41,891 nt of DNA from Herbaspirillum sp. YR522 (GTDB lineage Bacteria; Pseudomonadota; Gammaproteobacteria; Burkholderiales; Burkholderiaceae_D): contig NZ_AKJA01000111.1 in the NCBI RefSeq assembly GCF_000282575.1, positions 1 through 41,891 of the forward strand. The letters run 5' to 3'. Each line of letters opens with the position of its first letter. Position 1 is the stretch's first letter. The notes under the pieces were generated by a model that worked only from the letters and a program-made list of their open reading frames with translations, was not told where the DNA came from and did no database searches. Below are positions 18,439-28,500 of the stretch, in pieces. The translations under genes were made by a program, and so were the position numbers.

Positions 18439-19136
18439 ATCCTTGCTGCTGCAAATGGCGGTAGCGCTGGCGCTGGTGCTGTTGCAGGCGCAACGGGAGA
18501 ACTTGCGGCACAGGTGATGACAAAAGAATTGTATCCCCAGGCTTATGATGATGAAGGTAACTTCCACCCGGAAAAATTGACCGAAAGCGAGCTCAATACC
18601 GTTATTGCGTTATCGACCGCAGCTGGCGTAATGCTGGGCGGTGTCACTGGGGGACAACGCTTGATATGGTCGTTGGCGGAAATATTGCAGGAAATGCAGC
18701 GACAAATAATTTCCTTAAGCACTCCGATGCAGCTTCAATGAAAAAAGAGCTTGAGGTGTGCAAGGCGAAATCAGGCGGTTGCAACGATGCCGAGATCTTC
18801 TCCATAGTCAATAAGTACAAGGCGGTCTCTGACGCCAATATTACGGCCGTTCAGGCTTGCATCGGCGCAGGTGATTTGAAGTGCGTCCAGGATTATCTGG
18901 GCAGCGCGGTGAGTCCGAGTGAGGTGAAAATACTGCCTTTTGGTTTTACATCGTTGGAAACGATCTTTATCGAACGCCAGAGAAATATCGAGTCATTCAA
19001 TTCGGTGTATGGACAATATGCGTTATTTGGATCGGATTCCGAGCAAGTCGCGGAGATAGCAAAATTCCGGCAAGAAAACTGCGCTGCATGGTTAGGTGTA
19101 GACGAAGCCGATAACTATTTGCGGAAATTGATATGA
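18439..19136 (+). pseudogene. Orphan CdiA C-terminal (pretoxin/toxin) fragment, frameshifted
   Basis: From ILAAANGGSA at 18439 the frame matches the pretoxin region of the intact CdiA encoded nearby on the other strand; about two thirds of the first 60 residues are identical by eye. At the G5 run 18649-18653 homology moves to another frame (GTTLD, then ATNNFL). Restoring one base aligns both copies without a gap, so a one-base deletion is the simplest explanation. ATNN replaces the usual VENN motif, as VTNN does in the intact copy. Beyond it the sequence diverges: about 110 residues with paired cysteines (VCKAKSGGC, ACIGAGDLKC) ending at 19136, an unrecognised toxin region. The fragment has no upstream CdiA, no start site and no immunity gene before the convergent cdiI. 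It is probably a silent remnant. Confidence 0.75.
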
Positions 19137-19211
19137 CACGTTACTTATCAAACGAAGCTATTTGACGCACGACATCCATTGAAGTATCACTACTCATATT
19201 TTGCTTTAGAG

Positions 19212-19559
19212 TCAAGGCGAGTTGATAACAGGGAACTCCATCTTTCTAGTGTATAGCGTCAGTTTGCTGATAGCTGTGATTGCTAGCGGAAAATTGGTGT
19301 CAACTGAATATTTAATTGTTCCTGTTATTACAGCCTCATGGCAATAGCTATAGCTACTACCGCCATAAGCGGGTACCGTCGACCAAAGAAGCTTCGTCAA
19401 GCCCGGATACTCAACCATGATGGCATCGGTCTTATCACGATAGTGTTCCTCTGATTGCACAAAATAACCAGTTTCATATTCGAGGACGAAAACGCCCTCG
19501 ATAGTAATCACAGTGTCGATGAGTCTGTCTTTTGATGACAAAACCTCAGAAATATCCAT
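19212..19559 (-). CDS. cdiI: Candidate CDI immunity protein
   Basis: A 115-residue, cytoplasmic-looking protein, beginning 16 bases after the cdiA stop and in the same direction. An AGGAG ribosome binding site (19573-19569) lies in the gap. By position it is the immunity protein that would neutralise the CdiA toxin domain of the same locus in the producing cell and its kin. The sequence is rich in beta-strand-like stretches (TVITIEGVFVLEYETGYFVQ, SYCHEAVITGTIKY), loosely suggesting a small barrel, and matches no family I recognise. It looks more AT-rich than the flanking chromosome, like the toxin end of cdiA. The function rests on synteny. Confidence 0.7.
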   Translation of the reverse strand: MDISEVLSSKDRLIDTVITIEGVFVLEYETGYFVQSEEHYRDKTDAIMVEYPGLTKLLWSTVPAYGGSSYSYCHEAVITGTIKYSVDTNFPLAITAISKLTLYTRKMEFPVINSP

Positions 19560-19575
19560 ATCAAAAAACTCCTAG

Positions 19576-22500
19576 CTATTTTGTAAATACAACTTGTCCA
19601 CCAAATTTATTTGTAAATGTATTGACCGGCAAAAAATACTGAGAGCCATCTCCGGGGTCGCGAATAGCGACAACTGACTTTCCTTGGCGCACGGTCACAC
19701 CGTCAATAACGACAAAATGCCCCTCTCCATTTTCCAACAAGATCCGACCAATTGCAGCGTTACCTTTTGAAGTCGCAACAGCCAAATCATCAAGCGTTGC
19801 ATTCATAGCCCATCTGGCCGAACTAAGACCGCTGTTTTGAAGCGCCTCGGTGAGACTGATGATGTCGGTACCACGTCCTGGGACAATTCCCGCCGCTTTA
19901 GCTATCTCAGTGATATTCACCCACTTCCCATTGTCGTTCAGGACCATAGCACAGGCAGTTGGACCACAAGCATATCCGCCGATGTCTGAAATATAGCGTT
20001 GATCAAGAACCAGTCTATCCCCATTTCTAACAATTAACCCTGTGTCGCCGCCGGCCCCTCCGGCGCCGCTCGAAAAAGAGGTTACGGACTTTGCGAAATT
20101 AGCGGCATTTCGAGTGGCAATTGCCCATTCAGTAATTCCAAGAACTGTTCCAGCTAGCTCGACTACAGTCTTTGCTGTATCGAGCGCTGATAGCAATGAT
20201 TCGCGGGTAGGTGCGTACGCGATTATCTCGTCAATTTGACGGATGGATTCTGACGCAGCCGAATGGCACGAAGCTGGGATTGCGCACTCGTTTTCCAATA
20301 CTCTCGAAAGTTCTTGGCGTTGGCTCTTTAGAATCTCGAGCGCCATGACTCCTTCTGTAAGGGCTTTATTATTCTGAAGATACGAGGTACGAACATATTT
20401 CTTTTCGATTGCGAGAACACAGTCTGAGTCCCCGTTACACGTTTGAATTTCTTTCTGCTTTTCCAGAATTTGTTTTTTAGTCAGATAATTATTCGTCACC
20501 GCATTAGTAGCGACATTTGTACCAATGACTGTATCAAGGCTTGTGCCACCTCCCAAGGCTCCAACTAGCGCGCCTGCCGCCGCAGATAATGCTATGACGG
20601 TCTGAGTTTCACTCGTGCTCAATCTATCAGCGTGAAAAACGCCGTCATCGTCATACGCATGGGGGTATAACTCCTTTGTAATTGCCTGAGCGGCGAGTTC
20701 ACCGACTGCACCAGCTGTAGCTCCAACTGCAGCGCTGCCTCCGTTAGCCGCTGCCAATATGCCGCCCAACAAAGCGTGGCTCAAAACCTGCGCCGGCTGA
20801 TTCTCATTCCCTGGCTGAGAAAAGTAGTTACCAATAGCGTTGGCAAGATACGGTGCTGCAGCGGTGGCAGCTAACTGCCCGGGCCCTTGGCCTGCGAGCG
20901 CACCGACCAACACGGACACCACCGTTTTGAGATCACGTGTATGTTCGCCTGTCGGCCCCCATTTCTTGGCCTCCTCTAGATCGCCCTTCGTCTGCGCGTC
21001 CTTCTCTCTGCTTTTGGCAATGTCCCCGGCGATCTGCACAGTGGTGGCAATCACGGTATTAGCCGCAGCGGCCATCGCTTGCTGCTCCTTCATCACATTG
21101 CGCAAATCCGGCAAGGCCTCAATAGTGCTGTTGGCGGTCGCCAGGTCCGTGTGCGCCCCCAGGCTTGTGGCATCAGTCGTCGTTTGGCCACCAATGTTGA
21201 TCTTGCCACCTGTCAAAGTGGCATAGGCGGTCGAGCTGTCGCTACCGTTGTCTTGCAATATGATTCCCGGCGTCAGGTTGGGCGTCGGCGCGCCGTTGCT
21301 CAAGCTGTTTTTACTACCAGCCTGCGCAGCGCTCCCCTCTTCACCGACCTTACTCTCCGATTTGCTGTCCGCCTTGCCGCCACCGCTGATACCACCCGAC
21401 AAACTCATCGTGCTGGCCGAATACTCCATCTTGTTTTCGAGGTTCTCGAAACTGATCGAATTGGTCGTCAACTCCGATTTTCCGGCATCGGTACTGCCGA
21501 TGACGCCGCCCTTGAGCGCAACCGAGTCGGCGGTTACGTGATACCCGCCTTCGCGCGCGAACAACCCGGATTGCTGGTTCACAAAGCTGCTGCTTCCGCT
21601 GGCGGTCGAGCGCGATGCGCTGCTGGATGCCTCCCAGGCGGTGCCGATGGAAATCTGCGCGCGCCCGCCAATGCTGTTCTGCTCGCTATGCTGGGTCACC
21701 TTGTCTTGCACCGACTCGATGGCGAGCTTGCCACCAACGGCAGCGTCGATGGTGCCGGCATTGACGTCGGCGCCCTTGAGGGTGGTGTCGCCCGCCGATT
21801 TCAGAACGACGGCATCCCCGCTCAGGTGCGTGTTGCTGTTGGTCAGGGCGTTATAGTCATACTTGCCATTGCCGATGCTGGCGCTGAGGTAGGCATAGAC
21901 GCCGGTTTGTGCGCCAACGGAATAGCCAACGCCCACCTCCAGCCCCGCACTATGGTTGTCGCCACTGCCGGTGGCTGTGCTTTGCGCCGCATCCAGCAGG
22001 ATGTTGCGCGCCGAATCCAGCGTCAACGTCTCGCCCGCCGCAATACTGGCGCCAGTGGCGTGGATGTCGCCTTGCGTCGAAGTCAGGTTGACGTTGTTGC
22101 CGCCCTGGATGGTGCTGCCCTGGGCATGCGTGTAACGGTTGTTGTCCTGGCTGTTGGCGCTGGCGAAGCCAATACCCACTTCGCCCTTGATGATGGACCC
22201 GCTGCCGCCGGTTGCACCACTGAATGCCTGATAACCATTGGCTGCGGCCGCCAGGCCTTGCATCACCTGCAGGCGACCGTCCGATTTCCTGGCGTTCTCG
22301 ATATTGTTGACCAGGTCGATCAGCGGTGAACTGACGCGGGCAAACGCGCCTATCTTCAGGCTGGAGCTGCTTTGATCGCTACTGCCGGTGTTGTCGGCGG
22401 TGGTGATGTCGATCGACTTGGCTGTGATGTCCACATTGTTCGCTGCCAGAACATTGCTGGCCTGCTGCCCATAACTGTCGCCGGCGCTCAGGCTGACGTT

Positions 22501-25500
22501 GCCCGCCAGGCTGGCAAGGTTGCTCGCGACCTGGGTGACTGCGCTGTTATCGCCCTGGCTCTTTTCGGTGTGATAGCCGGCAAAGCGTTCGGTGTCGGAA
22601 ATGACCACCTTGCCGATTGCCTGGTTGTCACTGCGATTGGTATTGGCCACGACATCCTGCCCGCTTTGCACCGTCAGGTTACGGGCGGCGCTGACGCTGA
22701 GATCGCCATTGGCCACCAGGTTGGCCGCCGTCAGGGTGATATCTCCCTCGGTACTCGACACGGAGACAGTGCGGCCCGCCGAGAGCGTGGTGCCGGTCAC
22801 ACTGGTGGACGTGCCGTCGCCGTTGCCGTTGGCGTTGAGCATCCCGACCGGCAAGCTGCCCCGGTTATCAAGGCTCCACCCCTTGGCGTTACTGGTCTGG
22901 TCCTGGCTTTCGAAGCTGCGCGCCACATCAAGCAGAATATTCTTCTTGGCCAGCAGCAAGGCGTCGCCTTCGGCGCTCATGACGGCACCCTGGCTGGTGA
23001 TATCGCCATCGGTGGCAAGCAAGGTCAGGTTATTGCCGGCCGTCAGCGTGCTCACCTGTGCAGTACTGGTGGCGTGGTCTTGGGTGCTGTTACTGCTGCG
23101 CGAACCCGCTTGCACGACAACCGGCGTCGTCGCCGCCGACGCGCCCTCACCCGCAGCCTCGGCGTATTTATTGTTCTTGCCGATGAAGCTGGCGGCAGGG
23201 TTGTTGTTGGCGCTCTGCTGGTAGGCGTTCTTGAAGGCAGCCAGCGGATTATAGGTAAAGCCTACCGAGAAGCCGCTGCTGCTGCTTTGCTGCTGGCTAT
23301 GCTGCTCACTGGTATTCTGCGCGGCGCTAAGGTCGATGTTCCTGGCGATCAATGTCAGGTCGCGGCCGGCGCCGAGGTCTGAAGCTGTTACGCTCAGATT
23401 CTGCCCCGCCTGGACCTGCAGGTTGCCATTCAGGGATGCCAGTGTCGAGGCTTGCTGGGTAACCGACGCCGAGCTGTTCTTGCCATCGGCGCTGGCACTG
23501 CCGTAACCGAAACTGGCGACGCCCGCACCGAAGCTTGCGGCGAATCCGGATTTGCTGCTCTGTCGACTGCTATTGAACTGGTCGGTGTTTTGCGTGGACG
23601 TGATATCGACACTTCCGCCGGCCTTCAAAAGAACATCGTTGACACCAAGTACGGCGCTACCGGCTACGGCAATGTTATTGCCGGCCTGGACCGAGACGCT
23701 ATCTCCGGCGACGGAGCTACCGATGGAGTTGCTATAGGCTCTACTCTCGTCATCGGTAGAACTTCGGCTCGACAAAAAGCTGCGCGACGAACTGTGATTG
23801 TAAACGTGGGTAGCATCGCTTTGCTGCATGGCCACGATATTCACATTGTCGCTGGCCGACAGCCCAAGCGCGGCTCCAGCGGCGACATTGCTGCCGACGA
23901 TATCGAGCGAGGCTTTCTCCAGCACGCCGGCGCTGATCGTCAGGCCATCCTTGGCCCCGATATTGGAACCCACCACATTGGTGCCCTGGTGCTCATATTG
24001 CGTAAACGAGCGCGACTTGGTCTGGGTGCTCTCCACCACCGATTCGTCAACTGCGGCGCCGATGGCGACAGACCGACCGGCCAGCAACGCACCACTACCC
24101 TTGCCATTGGTACCAATATTGACTTGCGCGGCGGTCATGGCAATATCCCGCTGCGCCATCACCGAGAGATCTCCCCCCGCGTTGACCGTGGCACCCGTAT
24201 AAGCAACGCTTTGGGCCTGCCCGGTGTAGCCGCCGAAGTTTGCCGCGTAGGTGCTGCCGGTCTTGACGGTGGCGAAGTTGACATCGCGTGACGCACTCAA
24301 TACCATTGATCCGGCGTTGGCGTCACCTGATCGGCCGCTGGCCAATGTGGCGCCTATGTTGTCGATATCGCCGCCTGCCGTGACGGTCAGGTTCTTGCCT
24401 GCGCTGATACCTGCCTGGTTGGATAGCGAGGTAAAGCTGCCGCTGGTCTGGCCGTTGGCGTAGGTCTGGGTCGTCGTGAGTGTTTCGTTACGCACGCTGC
24501 CGCCGGCACTGATGACGATATCGTCACCAGCGATGCCGCCACCCAGGTTGGCCAGGTCGTTCGATGCAACCAGGACGGTACGGCCACTGCCGTCGGCCCT
24601 GCCATCGATCATGCCGCCCTTGTTGGTAATGTTGGCGGCCTGGATCGTGACGTTGGCGCCACTGACCAGCGCACCGGTACCTTGCAGGGCATCATCGTCG
24701 ATGTGCGCCAGATAGACACGAGGAACCAGGACATCCTGGGTGCTGCCATCCGGCATGGTGACGGTCTGGCTGACCAGCCAGACGATATCGCTGGTCAGGT
24801 GGCTTACCTGGTCGGCGCTGAGCTCCACGCCGGGACGCAATCCCCATGCCTGCGCCGTGCTGACGCCGTTGGTCAGCAGTTGCTGATACTGGCTGTCGTC
24901 ATTGGCGGCACCGCTGACCTTGCCGGTAAGCTGCGCGATCTGTTCACGCACCAGCCGTTGCTCATAGTAACCATCGCCGAGCCGCTTTTGCACCGTACCG
25001 GGATCCACGTTCAACGCCGTCAGCAGATAGTCGCTGCTCAGCCAGGTCCGATGGTCGGTGAACTGGGATCGCGTCTCCAGCAGGTAGCTGCCACTGGCAG
25101 ACGGCTGGAACAGCACGCCCGGGCGAATCGGCACCGGTACATTTCCGTTTTGCGGAAACAGTGCCCCCGCCGGGAAGCCACTCATCGTCGGCAGGCCGCT
25201 GCCCGAGGGAAGCGCGCCACCCACCGGGGCGGTGCTGCCCGGACGGGTGGACACCCCACCCAGTATGGTGCCAATCGACTGGCCGCTGCCCGTGGCGGGC
25301 GTAATATCGTTGCGGATATTGGCCGCGCTGCCGGCAGAAAGATCGGTATTGCTGAAATTGTTGGCAACGATGGTTACGCCGCCGTTTCCAACAATGGCTC
25401 CCTGCGTAGTGCCGATCGCCTCCGAGATATCGGGCATGCTGTACGCCGTCACCGTACCACCTGCGGTAGTAAATGTGCCGTCAAAACTGTGACGTCGATA

Positions 25501-28500
25501 CAAGGTCTGGCCGAGGTTGGTGATGTTCGCGCTGGCGCCGCCCAGCCACAAGGCACCGTTGACGACGATGTTACTGAATTCGTTGCTCAACGACTGGCCG
25601 ATGCGGATGCTGGCGTTTCCACCAGCGCGAATTTCCGACGCTGCCCCTGCGCTTGCGGCCAGCCGATCCTCATTGGCTATATGGTGCGCATTGCGCGAGA
25701 CCTCCAGAGAATCATGCTGGGGCGCCAGTATGTGCTGGGTGTCCTGCCGGTAAATCGCATTTGGGTCGGTATAGTCCTGCTCCGTGACGAAGCGGATGCA
25801 ATCTGTAGTGCAGTTGCCATACTGGTTCGAGTAACCAGGCATTGGCTCCCAGTTGACATCGCTGCGGCCGTCACGCGGGTCGTCACCGCCCGCGACCTTG
25901 TCTGGATTGCTGACATTGGCGATCTGTGATGTGAAATACACCACCCGTGTGCCATCCGTGGCACTGGCCCGGCTAATCTGGCCAAAGGCCGCCCAGTTGG
26001 AAGAGATACCCTTGTAGAACGCCGTGTCGTTGGCATGCGTCCTGATGACCGCACGGCCAATTACATACCCGTCCGGCGTGATGATCTGCCTGCTCTCCAG
26101 CACATCGGAAGGATTGACGTAGAGGATTTCGTACGCATTGAAATTCGACGAATCCGGCTTGTAGTACATCTCGTTACCGCCGTTGTGCCACCAGGAAGGA
26201 GCGCGCATCGCATAGGTTTCGTCCAATGTCCGAACGGTAGTCACGGCAACGCCACTGCGTGTATTACGTAAATTGACTGCAGCGATATCCAGATTGCCGC
26301 CGGCCTCGATGATCGAGTCTTCGTTGGTAACCTGCGCCGTGCCATTGATCAGTCCGCTGGCATCTCGTTGAGCATCCGCCGCAATCGACATGTTGCCAGC
26401 GCTATAGATCACCGCGTTATTGCGATTGGACAGGAAGCTGCTCACCCACAGCGACACGCTGTTACCGCCGCCCAACAGGGCGTTATTACCGGTGTTGGTT
26501 ACCGTCTGCGCGCGCATGACCAGGTCGTCGCCGAGAATGACGCCAGTGTTGTCGACCTGGGACGCGGTGATATCGAGCAAGCCGCGCGCGCTGATTTCTC
26601 CGGCATTGGTGAGCGCGCTGCTGCCGTTTATCGTGATGCTGTCAGCCTGGATCGCTGCTGTGATGATATTGCTGATCTGGGCTGCGGAGAGCCAAATCGT
26701 TGCAGCCCGCAATTGGCCGGCGTTGCCATAGTTTCCGGCCACATTGATCACCATGTTGCCATTGGCTACCAGCGCGGCCGCTGAAGCTTGCCTGAAGCCG
26801 CTTCGCGCCACCAGGGAGGCATCGGCCTGGGCGCCCATGCTGCCACTGTTCTCTACCTCTTGTGCAGACAGGCCCAGTTGGTTGGCGGTAATGAAGCCAG
26901 TCACGGTGTTATCGAGCAAGCCGTCGGCCGTCAACGAGACCTTGCCGGTGCTGGCCTGGAGTTTCCCTGCGTTATACAGTGCTGCGCCGCCATTGCGTGC
27001 ATCCAGCGTCAGATCAGTTTGCGCAGCAACGGTGCCGTTGTTCTGGATATTTCCGTTAGCCTTCAGGCTGACCGCGCCCGCGGTAGCGCTGACGGTCCCG
27101 GTATTGGCGATACCGACCTCACTACCTGAAAAGTTGCCACGCCCGATATTGGCGGCGTCCAATGTCACGGATTGGGTTGCCATGACGGCGCCACTATTGG
27201 AAATGCGGCCATCGGCAGTAAGTTGTATCTGGCCATCGGCGGCCTGGATGCTGCCGCTGTTGTCGATATCAAACTGACTGCCGGAAGGGGCGACAGATGC
27301 GGCGTTACGCGTAGCCACTGTCACGTCATCTTTTCCGATGATCGCGCCGGTATTGAGCAGGCCGCCGTCGACGTCGAGCTCGATGTTGCCGGCACTGGCG
27401 CCGATGTCACCGGCGTTGCGCAGGCCATAGCGTCCGCTGATGCCATTGGGGCCAGAACCAGTCGAGACACGAACCTGCACGCCATCTCTCGCAATCAACT
27501 TGCCTGCATTGTCGACGGCGCCCGTGATATCTAACAGAGCAGTCCCGCCGGCGACGCTGATGGTGCCCGCATTGCTTAAACCAAGCTGGCCTGGAACAGC
27601 TACAGTGTGGCGAGCAACAACACTGACCGCCGTTTGGCCGATTACGGAACCGCCATTATCAATACTGCCGTCGGCATGGATGCTTACCTGTCCCAGCGTC
27701 GCAGTCAGATTGCCGCTATTGCTCAAGTCAGCGGATGCCAGGCCCTGGGCGGCCAGGTCCAGTCGGACGTCGTCGCGTGCAACGATGGTTCCGGCATTAG
27801 CGACACTGCCGTTTGCCTTGACCGCAACGGTCCCGCCCATCGCGCTCAATGAGCCGGTATTGGACAGCGCGGGCCCGCCATTTGCCGCCCGTGACTGCGC
27901 GGTAATCGTCACGTCGCGCTGCGCAATTACCGAACCGCCATTGGCGACCGCCCCCCTCGCGACGACATTGACATCGCCGGCCGCAGCCGAGATCGTACCG
28001 GAATTGGCAACATCGGCGCCGCTGATGCGCACCTCCGTCTGCGCAAGAATGGCGCCACTATTATCGGCCGCTGCGTCGGCCGCGATGCTGACCCCACTTC
28101 CAGCCGCACTGAGGGTCCCGCTGTTATGAATCTCTTTTGCATTGATGTCGATCGCGGCCTGCGCCGTGATCGAACCGCCGTTATCGAGACGGCCATCACT
28201 ATTCAATGTCACGTCGGAAGTCGCCGAGCCGATACTGCCGGTGTTGACGATCCCATGCAATGAGTTCGGGGCAATACCGGCCGACTGAATTCGCATTTTG
28301 TCCTGGGCGCTCAGCGTGCCGCTATTTTCGATGCGGCCATCCGCCGTGAGCATCACCTCGCCGACCGATGCGCCGATCTTGCCGGCATTGCGCATGCCCA
28401 CCCCGGATTCGGTCCCGACAAGGAAGATCTTGTTGGCGTACATCCCGCCCAACTGGGCCACGTCCACGCCGAAAGCTGGCTTCCCATCCTGGGCGTTAAC

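Noticed and set aside
18649..18653. Programmed ribosomal frameshift at the G5 run
   Set aside because: There is no slippery heptamer or following pseudoknot, and the fragment has no start site; a one-base deletion is simpler.
16138..19150. Shared 12-mer GTTACTTATCAA at 16138 and 19139 as possible attachment sites
   Set aside because: Chance 12-base matches are expected many times in a window of this size, there is no integrase gene, and the flanks differ.
21079..24291. Series of plus-strand frames of 279-416 codons
   Set aside because: They run antisense to the cdiA repeat region; their Gly/Ala/Ile-rich periodic composition reflects the complementary repeats.
26300..28500. Possible CRISPR-like or tandem DNA repeats
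   Set aside because: The periodicity is at the protein level (FHA-type repeats of about 20-30 residues) with degenerate DNA; there are no identical repeats with unique spacers.
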